Of a stretch of DNA of 7,884 nucleotides, positions 1-6,649 are shown in pieces; within the stretch, counting starts at the first letter, position 1, and the number at the start of each line of letters is the position of its first letter. The notes beneath the pieces were generated by a model. The model saw only the letters and a list, made by a program, of their open reading frames with translations, was not told where the DNA came from and searched no databases. The position numbers and the translations under genes were made by a program. The DNA is from Rhodoferax sp. (lineage in GTDB: Bacteria; Pseudomonadota; Gammaproteobacteria; Burkholderiales; Burkholderiaceae_C). The stretch is from the NCBI GenBank assembly GCA_021731215.1, contig JAKFXU010000220.1:1-7884 (forward strand), given 5' to 3'.

Positions 1-2
1 CG

Positions 3-1292
3 GCCTACGACCAGTTGCTGGCGCAGGGCCTGGTCGAGGCGCACAAAAACCGCGGATTCTTTGTAAGAAATAGGGTTTTAGCCCCCGAGTCCAGTGCGCA
101 ATCAGAGACTCATTCAATAGCCATTTCGGGCGCCCGTCAGACCTCGAAGGGAAGTTTTCAGGCGCAGCACGTGCCGGTCAACGCCACCGCCCTGATTCGC
201 GGCATGTTTCATGGCGGCAGCGACAAGCCGCAGCCCGGCATGGGGGTGTTTCCGCCGGACTGGCTGGAGACCAAGTTCATGGCCGCGGCCGTGCGTCGGG
301 TCACCAGCACGCGTTCACTGCACGCGTTTTCGCTGCAATATGGCGAGCCGGCCGGGGACTCGGGGCTGCGCAAGTCGTTGTCGCAAAAACTGGTTGGCTT
401 GAACGTGCACGCCACAGCGCAGCAAATCATCACCACGGTCGGGGCCACCCACGCGCTGGATATCGTCAGTCGCACCCTGCTGCGCGCAGGTGACTGCGTG
501 ATGGTGGAAGAGCCCGGTTGGGCCATCGAGTTTGCGCGTCTGGATGCCTTGGGCATGCGCATCCTGCCGGTGCCGCGCCGCGCCGATGGCCCCGATCTGG
601 AGGTGATGGCGCGTTATTGCGAGCTGCACGCACCCAAACTGTTCGTGAGTGTGAGCGTGTTCCACAACCCCACCGGCTACTGCCTCACGCCGGGCCGCGC
701 GCACCGGGTGCTGCAACTGGCCCATTTGCACAATTTCCATATTGTTGAAGACGACACCTACAGCCACATCGCGCCCGAACATACAACTCGGCTGTGCGCA
801 CTGGATGGTCTGCAGCGTACGATTTACGTCAGTGGCTTCGCCAAAATCCTGGCGCCGGGCTGGCGGGTCGGTTATCTGGCGGCACCCACGGCGCTGGTTG
901 AGCGCTTGCTGGACACCAAATTGCTGGCGACCCTGACCACACCGGCGCTGCTGGAAAAGGCGCTGGCCTGGTGCATTGACCAGGGTCAGTTGCGCCGCCA
1001 CGCCGAGCGTATTCGTATCCGGCTGGATCTGGCCCGTGCCCGCAGTGTGGAGCTGGGGCTTGCCGCCGGCTGCCGTTTTGCCGCCCCGCCGGCCGGCCTG
1101 TTTGGCTGGGTCGACACCGGCGTGGATACGGATGCGCTGGCGCAGCGCATGCTGGACGAGGGTTACCTGCTGGCCCCGGGCGCCCTGTTTCACGCCAGTC
1201 GTCAGCCCAGCACGCTAATGCGCATCAATTTCGCAACGACGCAGGAGGCGCAGTTCTGGCAGGTCTTTTCAAAAATACGTGCCGAGCTGTGA
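3..1292 (+). CDS. MocR-family transcriptional regulator (GntR winged helix fused to a PLP aminotransferase-like domain), 5' end missing
   Basis: The frame is open from the left edge. The first visible residues (AYDQLLAQGLVEAHKNRGFFVR) are the end of a GntR-type winged helix, so the TTG at 15 is internal and roughly 45-50 N-terminal residues lie outside the window. After a linker of about 60 residues comes a type I aminotransferase fold, with an NPTG motif near 667-678, the EDDTYSHI segment near 748-771 that supplies the pyridine-nitrogen aspartate, and SGFAKILAPGWRVGY near 831-875. The lysine codon at 843-845 is the expected Schiff-base lysine, so PLP binding looks intact. MocR proteins are cytoplasmic regulators that usually sense an amine or PLP through this domain. 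The target and ligand cannot be read here. The gene converges on paaY and lies outside the catabolic units, so a link to them is doubtful. A true aminotransferase is excluded by the DNA-binding remnant. Confidence 0.88.
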   Translation, partial: AYDQLLAQGLVEAHKNRGFFVRNRVLAPESSAQSETHSIAISGARQTSKGSFQAQHVPVNATALIRGMFHGGSDKPQPGMGVFPPDWLETKFMAAAVRRVTSTRSLHAFSLQYGEPAGDSGLRKSLSQKLVGLNVHATAQQIITTVGATHALDIVSRTLLRAGDCVMVEEPGWAIEFARLDALGMRILPVPRRADGPDLEVMARYCELHAPKLFVSVSVFHNPTGYCLTPGRAHRVLQLAHLHNFHIVEDDTYSHIAPEHTTRLCALDGLQRTIYVSGFAKILAPGWRVGYLAAPTALVERLLDTKLLATLTTPALLEKALAWCIDQGQLRRHAERIRIRLDLARARSVELGLAAGCRFAAPPAGLFGWVDTGVDTDALAQRMLDEGYLLAPGALFHASRQPSTLMRINFATTQEAQFWQVFSKIRAEL

Positions 1293-1372
1293 GGGGATGC
1301 TGTTCACGGACTGAGCACGAAGACGCCATATGAATCAGAAACATTTTTTACTCCCTCGGCCCGAATCGTGGC

Positions 1373-1403
1373 TTGATTCTGGCGCTCGGCGAATCAGAAT
1401 TAA
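1373..1403. repeat. Imperfect inverted repeat between the convergent regulator and paaY genes
   Basis: TTGATTCTG (1373-1381) and CAGAATTAA (1395-1403) can form a 9-bp stem with one G-U pair around a 13-nt loop. It sits in the 158-bp gap between two converging genes, where a shared terminator would be expected, but the stem is AT-rich and no T-tract follows on either side. The 9-mer GAATCAGAA also occurs twice nearby (1332-1340 and 1391-1399). It is a weak candidate for a transcription-end structure. I see no gene in 1293-1450. Confidence 0.3.
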
Positions 1404-1450
1404 ACCCATATTGATGCAAGGCTGGACGGTCCGCCGGCTCTTAACCCTGT

Positions 1451-2020
1451 TCAGCAATTCCCAGGCCGCGCCCGAGCTGCATCCGGTGCCGACAGAGGCG
1501 TCACCTCGACCATGGACTCCATGCAACGCCTGGCGAGATGCTGGTACTTGAGCGTTCCAACCAGTTTCTTGGCGATTTCTTCGTCAGTCAATGGACGAGC
1601 AAGCTTCGCTGGCACCCCCACTACCAGCGAGCGTGGCGCAATCTGCATCCCGGCGGGCACGAAGGCACAGGCCCCGACAATCGACTGCGCGCCGATCACG
1701 GCTTCGTCCATGACCACCGCATTCATGCCGACAAAAGCGTCACGCCCCACCACACAACCATGCAGCACGGCGCCATGACCGATATGGCCGTTTTCTTCCA
1801 CCACCGTGTCTTGGTCCGGGAAACTATGGATCACGCAGGTGTCCTGAACGTTGGCACCGGCCTGGACAACAATTCGGCCAAAGTCACCGCGAAGACTGGC
1901 GCATGGGCCGATGTAGCACCCAGGCCCGATGGTCACGTCACCTATCAGAACAGCGGTCGGATGGACAAAGGCTGCAGGGTCTACGATTGGCACAATACCG
2001 TCTATGGCATAACAAGGCAT
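1451..2020 (-). CDS. paaY: PaaY/CaiE-like gamma-carbonic-anhydrase-fold protein, probable CoA thioesterase
   Basis: This 189-residue protein is built from hexapeptide repeats (for example VLIGDVTIGPGCYIGP, residues 24-39), which form a left-handed beta-helix, followed by a C-terminal helix from about 143. It closely resembles enterobacterial PaaY, including SLRGDFGRIVV (42-52), VIHSFPDQDTVV (63-74) and the GHIGH...LHGC region (78-89). H65, H82 and H87 match the three zinc ligands of the gamma-carbonic anhydrase fold. PaaY is a cytoplasmic thioesterase that hydrolyses dead-end ring-CoA thioesters in phenylacetate catabolism and so frees CoA. Here it lies 76 bp behind an acyl-CoA dehydrogenase at the end of an alicyclic-acid unit, so I infer a similar CoA-salvage job. 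GGAG lies 6 nt before the ATG, which supports this start. Carnitine-operon CaiE function is the less likely alternative. No phenylacetate genes are visible nearby. Confidence 0.85.
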   Translation of the reverse strand: MPCYAIDGIVPIVDPAAFVHPTAVLIGDVTIGPGCYIGPCASLRGDFGRIVVQAGANVQDTCVIHSFPDQDTVVEENGHIGHGAVLHGCVVGRDAFVGMNAVVMDEAVIGAQSIVGACAFVPAGMQIAPRSLVVGVPAKLARPLTDEEIAKKLVGTLKYQHLARRCMESMVEVTPLSAPDAARARPGNC

Positions 2021-2096
2021 GATCTACTCCGGATGTTGAACAGCAAACCGCGAGCGCCATGATAGCGCCCGCGCTTCCTAGAAACCATCCGGGGCT

Positions 2097-3251
2097 TCAG
2101 GTCGCGCCGTCGCGCAACAGGTTGCGCGCAATCACCAGCTGCTGAATCTGGCTGGTGCCTTCAAAAATCCGGAACAGGCGCACGTCGCGGTAAAAACGTT
2201 CGATGCCGTACTCGGCCAGGTAACCGGCGCCGCCAAAGATCTGCACCGCACGATCGGCCACGCGGCCACACATCTCGGATGCAAACAGCTTGGCGCAGGC
2301 GGCCTCGGTACCCACGTTGCGGCCTTCGTCGCGCTTGCGGGCGGCGTCCAGCACCATGCAGCGGGCGGCATAAATTTCGGCGTGGCTGTCGGCCAGCATG
2401 GCCTGAATCAGCTGGAACTCGCCAATCGCCTTGCCGAACTGTTTGCGCTCGCGGGCGTAGCGCAAAGCATCACTGAGCATGCGCTCGGCCGCCCCCACGC
2501 TGGCCGCTGCAATATTCAGCCGCCCCTTGTCCAGCACTTTCATGGCGGTCTTGAAGCCCACCCCTTCCCGATTACCTATCAGGTTGGCGGCCGGCACGCG
2601 CACATTGTCAAAAATCACATCGCAGGTGTGGGCGCCTTTTTGTCCCATCTTCTTGTCAATCGCGCCCAGCGATAGACCGGGCGTGCCTTTTTCGACGATG
2701 AAGGCCGAAATCCCGTCCGCGCCCTTGCGCTGCGGCGCGCTGCGGGCCATGACGGTGAAGATACCGGCCTCCGGTGCGTTGGTGATGTAGCGCTTGGTGC
2801 CGTTGATCACATAAAAGTCACCGTCCTTCAGCGCCGAGGTGCGCAGGCTGGCCGCGTCCGAGCCGCTGTCGGGCTCGGTCAGCGCAAACGCGCCGATGAT
2901 TTCGCCGGTGGCAATCTTCGGCAGGTAGTGCTGCTTTTGCGCCTCGGTGCCGTCGATCACGATGCCTTGCGCGCCGATGCCGTTGTTGGTGGCAAACAGC
3001 GAGCGAAAAGCCGGTGAGGTGCGGGCAATCTCGAAGCCGGCCAGCACCTCTTCTTCCATGGTCAGCCCCATGCCGCCGTAGGCCTCGGGAATGGACATGC
3101 CAAAGAGACCCAGTTCCTTCATGTCGCGCACGATGGTCTCGGGGATCTGGTCGGTTTCGGCGACATGCGCCTCCTGCGGCACCAGCTTCTCGCGCACAAA
3201 GCGCGCGATGGTGTCCAGCAACAGGCTGAGGGTTTCGGGGTCTCGGATCAT
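2097..3251 (-). CDS. Acyl-CoA dehydrogenase, possibly acting on pimeloyl-CoA (dicarboxylyl-CoA)
   Basis: A full-length (384 aa) FAD-dependent acyl-CoA dehydrogenase. The two family signatures are FALTEPDSGSDAA (122-134) and the segment QIFGGAGY through YRDVR (337-358). FEGTSQIQ places the catalytic base at E364. The family oxidises acyl-CoA at C2-C3 and passes electrons to electron-transferring flavoprotein. FRSLFATNNG (82-91) aligns by eye with the YRSAMSVQSS stretch of glutaryl-CoA dehydrogenase. Its R83 therefore falls on the arginine that binds the distal carboxylate there, while the partner serine is alanine (A87). Together with its position 15 bp behind badI, whose product is pimeloyl-CoA, this suggests a dicarboxylyl-CoA substrate. 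Known pimeloyl-CoA dehydrogenases in R. palustris are the two-subunit PimC/PimD, so this single-subunit assignment is an inference. A second cyclohexane-type or generic dehydrogenase remains possible. The ATG at 3251 follows a GAGAAG ribosome-binding site. The family assignment is secure, the substrate is not. Confidence 0.85.
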   Translation of the reverse strand: MIRDPETLSLLLDTIARFVREKLVPQEAHVAETDQIPETIVRDMKELGLFGMSIPEAYGGMGLTMEEEVLAGFEIARTSPAFRSLFATNNGIGAQGIVIDGTEAQKQHYLPKIATGEIIGAFALTEPDSGSDAASLRTSALKDGDFYVINGTKRYITNAPEAGIFTVMARSAPQRKGADGISAFIVEKGTPGLSLGAIDKKMGQKGAHTCDVIFDNVRVPAANLIGNREGVGFKTAMKVLDKGRLNIAAASVGAAERMLSDALRYARERKQFGKAIGEFQLIQAMLADSHAEIYAARCMVLDAARKRDEGRNVGTEAACAKLFASEMCGRVADRAVQIFGGAGYLAEYGIERFYRDVRLFRIFEGTSQIQQLVIARNLLRDGAT

Positions 3252-3266
3252 GGGCTTCTCAGTAAC

Positions 3267-4064
3267 TTATTTGACGTACTTGCGGAACTCGGGCTTGCGC
3301 TTTTCGCGAAACGCGTTGCCTCCTTCGGCCGACTCGGGGGTTTCGTAATAGAGCTTGAGCGCGTGCATCGCCAGGCCGCCCATGCCGCGGATCATTTCAG
3401 TGTCCACGTTGAAGGATTTCTTGGCCAGCGCGATGGCGGTCGGGCTCTTTTCCACGATCTCATCGCACCACTTGCGCACTTCGGCGTCCAGTTGATCTTG
3501 CGGCACTACGGCGTTGACCAGCCCCATTTCCAGCGCCTGCTGCGCGGTGTAGCGGCGGCACAGGTACCAGATTTCGCGCGCCTTCTTTTCGCCCACCACG
3601 CGCGCCAGCAGCGCCGTGCCAAAGCCGGGATCGACGGAGCCGACGCGCGGGCCGGCCTGACCGAACTGGGCGTTGTCCGAGGCGATGGCCAGATCGCAAA
3701 TGGTGACCAGCACGTTGCCGCCGCCAATCGCAAATCCGTTGACGCGGGCAATCACCGGCTTGTTGCAGTCGCGGATGGCGCTTTGCACTTCTTCGATCGG
3801 CAGACCGATGACGCCGCGCCCGCCGTAGCCGCCGTCTTGCGTGCCCTGGTCACCGCCGGTGCAAAAAGCTTTTTCACCGGCGCCGGTCAAGACGACCACG
3901 CCCACACTTCTGTCCCAGTCAGCGTCCTTGAAGGCGTGGATCAGCTCCTCGCAGGTGTTGGCGGTGAAGGCGTTATAGGCCTTGGGCCGGTTGATGGTGA
4001 TGGTGGCGATGCCGTCAGCCTTGGTGTAGAGGATGTCGGTGTAGACAGCTTTTGCGAGTTCCAT
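3267..4064 (-). CDS. badI: 2-ketocyclohexanecarboxyl-CoA hydrolase (ring-opening, crotonase superfamily)
   Basis: A 265-residue crotonase-fold enzyme of the MenB-like branch. BadI performs hydrolytic ring opening of 2-ketocyclohexane-1-carboxyl-CoA (a retro-Claisen reaction), giving pimeloyl-CoA in the cytoplasm. Visible markers are FCTGGDQ (67-73), FAIGGG for oxyanion stabilisation (111-116), GSVDPGFG with the MenB-type aspartate D145 (142-149), KKAREIWYLCRRY (160-172) and the C-terminal EKRKPEFRKYVK. All of these resemble R. palustris BadI closely and are unlike ordinary enoyl-CoA hydratases, which carry two catalytic glutamates. A true MenB is unlikely because no menaquinone genes surround it and badH lies directly upstream. 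The ATG is preceded by AAGGA with 7-nt spacing. The gap to badH is 37 bp and to the downstream dehydrogenase 15 bp, so the genes are almost certainly co-transcribed. Confidence 0.93.
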   Translation of the reverse strand: MELAKAVYTDILYTKADGIATITINRPKAYNAFTANTCEELIHAFKDADWDRSVGVVVLTGAGEKAFCTGGDQGTQDGGYGGRGVIGLPIEEVQSAIRDCNKPVIARVNGFAIGGGNVLVTICDLAIASDNAQFGQAGPRVGSVDPGFGTALLARVVGEKKAREIWYLCRRYTAQQALEMGLVNAVVPQDQLDAEVRKWCDEIVEKSPTAIALAKKSFNVDTEMIRGMGGLAMHALKLYYETPESAEGGNAFREKRKPEFRKYVK

Positions 4065-4101
4065 TTTGAGTTCCTTGAGTAAGTAAAACGAAGAGATGCT
4101 C

Positions 4102-4869
4102 TCAGCCGACCATGGTCAGTCCGCCCGAGACGCTGATGACCTGGCCGGTGATGAAGGCGGCGTCGTCGCTGGCCAGAAAGGCCACGGCGCCGGGCAGGTC
4201 GCCGGGCTGGCCCAGGCGGCCAAACGGAATGGCGCGGGCCAGGCCCTGGCGCAGCTTGTCGCCCTGGTCACCGTCGCCGGCGAAGTCGGCAAACAGCGCG
4301 GTGTCGGTGGGGCCGGGGCAGACCACGTTGACGTTGATCTGCTGGCGCGCCAGTTCGCGCGCCAGGGTCTTGGAAAACGCGATCATGCCGCCTTTGCACA
4401 GCGCGTAAACGGCCTCGCCGCTGGAGCCGACGCGGGCCGCGTCGGAGGCGATGTTGACCACCCGGCCACGGCCACGCTCGCTCATGCCCTTGAGCACGGC
4501 GTGGTGCATGTGCAGCGAGCCATAGAGGTTGATGGCCACGATCTGTTCCCACAGCGCCTTGTCGGTCTTGAGGAAGTTGCCGGCCCGGTCCCAGCCGGCA
4601 TTGTTGACCAGCACGTCGACCGGGCCCAGTGCGGCCTCGATCGCGGCCACGCCGGCAATCACCTGTGCCTGATTCGTTAAATCCAGCACAAAGGCCTGCG
4701 CCTTGCCGCCGGCCGCGACGATGTCTTTGACCACGCTTTCAGCGGCGGCCGGATTGATGTCCACCACCGCCACCTTGGCACCTTCCTCGCCGAAGCGCTT
4801 GCAGGTAGCGGCGCCAATGCCGCCGCCGCCACCTGTTACCAGTACCACTTTGCCTTTGAGTCCACGCAT
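4102..4869 (-). CDS. badH: 2-hydroxycyclohexanecarboxyl-CoA dehydrogenase (SDR family)
   Basis: A classical short-chain dehydrogenase/reductase of 255 residues, the same length as R. palustris BadH, which it resembles throughout. It oxidises 2-hydroxycyclohexane-1-carboxyl-CoA to the 2-keto thioester that BadI opens. The nucleotide-binding loop is TGGGGGIG (12-19). D37 at the end of the second strand points to NAD rather than NADP. NNAG is at 89-92, and the catalytic tetrad is N114, S142, Y155 and K159 (YALCK). The start ATG has AGGAG 8 nt upstream. It is the first gene of the minus-strand unit and diverges from badR across a 92-bp gap, which is the usual arrangement for a repressor and its target. 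Many SDRs look alike, but direct adjacency to badI makes another function improbable. Confidence 0.93.
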   Translation of the reverse strand: MRGLKGKVVLVTGGGGGIGAATCKRFGEEGAKVAVVDINPAAAESVVKDIVAAGGKAQAFVLDLTNQAQVIAGVAAIEAALGPVDVLVNNAGWDRAGNFLKTDKALWEQIVAINLYGSLHMHHAVLKGMSERGRGRVVNIASDAARVGSSGEAVYALCKGGMIAFSKTLARELARQQINVNVVCPGPTDTALFADFAGDGDQGDKLRQGLARAIPFGRLGQPGDLPGAVAFLASDDAAFITGQVISVSGGLTMVG

Positions 4870-4883
4870 TGCTTTTGCTCCTG

Positions 4884-4895
4884 TTGAAAATTCAA
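4884..4895. promoter_or_regulatory. Inverted repeat just upstream of the badH ribosome-binding site
   Basis: TTGAA and TTCAA are separated by AA (12 bp in total), followed by a run of seven A. The site lies 15 bp before the badH start and directly abuts its AGGAG ribosome-binding site, inside the badH/badR divergent region. A bound repressor there would block badH transcription. The arms are short and AT-rich, so a chance occurrence is possible. Confidence 0.35.
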
Positions 4896-4919
4896 AAAAA
4901 TCTGCTGTCGGTGTGAGGG

Positions 4920-4933
4920 CATCGCTTACGATG
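4920..4933. promoter_or_regulatory. Inverted repeat near the badR start, candidate MarR-type operator
   Basis: CATCG and CGATG flank a 4-bp spacer (CTTA). TACGAT (4927-4932), a passable -10 element for badR, lies inside the repeat, but I find no matching -35 element. Divergent MarR-family genes often repress themselves and the facing gene through a site in the shared gap, and this is a candidate. The 4-bp spacer matches that of the longer repeat at 6648-6669, but the arms differ. Confidence 0.3.
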
Positions 4934-4961
4934 GCGGCTGTCCTGCTTGCCTAACCATCCC

Positions 4962-5432
4962 ATGCCCGATTTGCGCACCGAGAAGAACCACGCGGTTCAC
5001 GAGATCAACAACCGGCTGTTCTTTCGCCTGTTCCAGGTCGCCAACACGCTGCACACCAAGGGCACACAGGCGGTTGAGGAATTCGGCGTCACGACGCAGC
5101 AGTGGTCGGTGCTGGGAGCGCTGTCGCGGCCCCAGGTGCGTGACGGCATGTCGATAGGCGATTTGTCGCGCTTCCTGCTGGTAAGTCGCCAGAACCTGAC
5201 CGGCCTGCTCTCGCGCCTGGAGCGCGATGGCCTGATCGAGCGCGTCACCAGCGAAGACGACCGACGTTCCCGCAAAGTCAGGCTCAGCCCGCAAGGCATA
5301 GTGCTGTGGAAAAAGCTGCAAGGCCCCATCCACAATTTCTACAATCAGGCCCTGAAAGACCTGTCGTTCGATGACCGGCTGGCGTTTATCCATTACTTCA
5401 CCAAGCTGCAAACCAACATGTCCAAGCTCTAG
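4962..5432 (+). CDS. badR: MarR-family transcriptional regulator, probable regulator of the cyclohexanecarboxylate genes
   Basis: This protein has 156 residues from the ATG at 4962, or 161 from a TTG at 4947. Neither start has a good Shine-Dalgarno sequence, and I prefer ATG. The N-terminal helices (about 10-45) would form the dimer interface. A winged helix-turn-helix spans about 47-110, with recognition-helix region SRQNLTGLLSRLERDG (75-90) and the wing EDDRRSRKVRLS (98-109) containing the DxRxxxV pattern typical of MarR proteins. In R. palustris the MarR protein BadR controls the equivalent bad/ali genes and is thought to respond to a ring-CoA intermediate. Divergence from badH and position between badH and aliB support the same role here. 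The ligand and sign of regulation cannot be read from sequence. The gene ends 9 bp from the aliB stop on the opposite strand. Confidence 0.8.
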   Translation: MPDLRTEKNHAVHEINNRLFFRLFQVANTLHTKGTQAVEEFGVTTQQWSVLGALSRPQVRDGMSIGDLSRFLLVSRQNLTGLLSRLERDGLIERVTSEDDRRSRKVRLSPQGIVLWKKLQGPIHNFYNQALKDLSFDDRLAFIHYFTKLQTNMSKL

Positions 5433-5441
5433 GTGAGCGCT

Positions 5442-6590
5442 TCAGGTCAGGCGCACGCCGGACTTTTCGCGCGCGATGATCATCTTCATGATGTTGGCGG
5501 TGCCGTCCCCAATCTGCAGGCCCAGCACGTCGCGATAGCGCTGCGCGAATGCGTAGTCGCTGGCATAACCGCCGTGGCCGTGCGTGAGCAGGCACTGGTG
5601 GATGATTTCGCAAGCCAGCTTGGGGCCCCACCATTTGCACATGGCCGCCTCGGCGGTGTGCGGTTTGCCGCTGTCCTTGAGCCACAGCGTGCGCAGGCAG
5701 TGCCAGCGCAGCGATTCCAGATAGGTTTCGGCTTCGGCCAGCGGAAAACTCACGCCCTGGCGCTCGATGATGGGCAGGCCAAAAGTCTCCCGCTCCTTGG
5801 CGTACTCCCAGCTTTCATCGAGTGAGGCGCGTGCCACGCCCAGGCATTGCAGGCCGATCAGCGCGCGGCTGTAGTCAAAGCCCTGCATGACCTGAATGAA
5901 ACCTTTGCCTTGATCGCCCAGCATGTGGTCGGCGGGAACGCGCACGTTGTCAAAGAAGATCGAGCCGCGCCCGACCGCGCGCGTGCCGACGTCGTCAAAA
6001 GCGGTGCGGGTCAGGCCGGCCAAGTCCATGGGCACCAGAAAGGCGCTGATGCCTTTGGCGCCGTCGGCTTCGCTTCCGGTGCGGGCAAACACCATCGCCA
6101 CGTCGGACTGGTCGGCCAGCGAGATCGAGGTTTTTTCGCCATTGAGGACGAAGTGCTCGCCGTCGCGCTGGGCCTTGAGCTTCAGGCGGGCGGCGTCCGA
6201 GCCGGCGCTGGGCTCGGTCAGCGCGATGGCCACCAGTCGGTCGCCGGCCAGGATCGGTTTGAGCCAGCGCTCTTTCAAATAGTCCTGCGCGTGGCTGGCA
6301 ATGATCTGCCCGCACAAAGATGTCAACAGGTTGATATACGACATGTTGAAGTCGCCATAAGCGATCTGCTCCAGCAACAATCCGCTGGTGACGCAATCCA
6401 CCCCCAGGCCGCCGTAGACCTCAGGCAGCTCCGGGCCGAGAAAGCCCATGTCGCCCATAGCCTTGACCATGGCGCGGTCCACGCGGCCGGTCTTGTCTCC
6501 CACCCGGTAGCCGGGGGCCAGCTTTTGTACGGCAAAACGGCGGGCACTGTCCACCAGTGCTTGCTGGTCGTCATTCAGGTTGAAGTCCAT
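5442..6590 (-). CDS. aliB: Cyclohexanecarboxyl-CoA dehydrogenase (acyl-CoA dehydrogenase family)
   Basis: A 382-residue FAD-dependent acyl-CoA dehydrogenase predicted to convert cyclohexanecarboxyl-CoA to cyclohex-1-ene-1-carboxyl-CoA, reducing electron-transferring flavoprotein. The N-terminal domain starts MDFNLNDDQQ. The first signature is IALTEPSAGSDAA (122-134). The C-terminal domain carries HGHGGYASDY (337-346) and RYRDVLGLQIGDGTANIMK (351-369). At the position of the usual catalytic glutamate (EGT) stands D362 (DGT). The AliB assignment rests on overall resemblance and on the divergent aliA gene. The frame stays open to an ATG at 6668, but the true start is the ATG at 6590: it has AAGGAG with 7-nt spacing, matches the family N-terminus, and the 26-residue extension would run through the promoter and palindrome. 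The gene is transcribed alone, converging on badR. Confidence 0.82.
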   Translation of the reverse strand: MDFNLNDDQQALVDSARRFAVQKLAPGYRVGDKTGRVDRAMVKAMGDMGFLGPELPEVYGGLGVDCVTSGLLLEQIAYGDFNMSYINLLTSLCGQIIASHAQDYLKERWLKPILAGDRLVAIALTEPSAGSDAARLKLKAQRDGEHFVLNGEKTSISLADQSDVAMVFARTGSEADGAKGISAFLVPMDLAGLTRTAFDDVGTRAVGRGSIFFDNVRVPADHMLGDQGKGFIQVMQGFDYSRALIGLQCLGVARASLDESWEYAKERETFGLPIIERQGVSFPLAEAETYLESLRWHCLRTLWLKDSGKPHTAEAAMCKWWGPKLACEIIHQCLLTHGHGGYASDYAFAQRYRDVLGLQIGDGTANIMKMIIAREKSGVRLT

Positions 6591-6619
6591 GTCAGTCTCC
6601 TTTTGGTTCGAGTCGCTGG

Positions 6620-6649
6620 AGTTTAAGAAAGAATCGCAAACAATGTCAA
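6620..6649 (-). promoter_or_regulatory. Candidate sigma-70 promoter of aliB
   Basis: Read on the minus strand, TTGACA (6649-6644) and TAAACT (6625-6620) are spaced by 18 bp. The -35 is a perfect consensus match and the -10 a 4/6 match, predicting a leader of about 23 nt that contains the AAGGAG site. A second overlapping candidate is TTGTCT (6676-6671) with 17 bp to TACATT (6653-6648), each a 4/6 match. Both touch the inverted repeat at 6648-6669. Confidence 0.5.

Noticed and set aside
315..1193. 292-codon open frame on the minus strand opposite the MocR-type regulator
   Set aside because: It is antisense to a clear aminotransferase-fold protein, rich in Q, G and R, and has no recognisable motif.
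1330..1551. Small 73-codon frame after the regulator gene
   Set aside because: No ribosome-binding site, no similarity to anything I recognise, and its 3' half overlaps the end of paaY on the other strand.
1538..2062. 174-codon + strand frame opposite paaY
   Set aside because: It is antisense to a protein with clear hexapeptide repeats and zinc-ligand histidines and has no motif of its own.
2053..2075. GC-rich stretch with AGCGC/GCGCT arms between the acyl-CoA dehydrogenase and paaY genes
   Set aside because: The arms are only 5 bp, the loop is 13 nt and no T-tract follows, so it does not support a terminator separating paaY from the upstream genes.
3165..4082. Long open frame (305 codons) on the + strand opposite badI and the start of the acyl-CoA dehydrogenase
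   Set aside because: It is antisense to well-recognised genes. Its translation is rich in A, G, H, Q and V without any family pattern, as is usual for the reverse frame of GC-rich coding sequence, and it lacks a credible ribosome-binding site.
5847..6626. 259-codon open frame on the + strand opposite aliB
   Set aside because: It is a shadow of aliB: same compositional signature, no recognisable domain, and the sense gene has a strong ribosome-binding site and family motifs.
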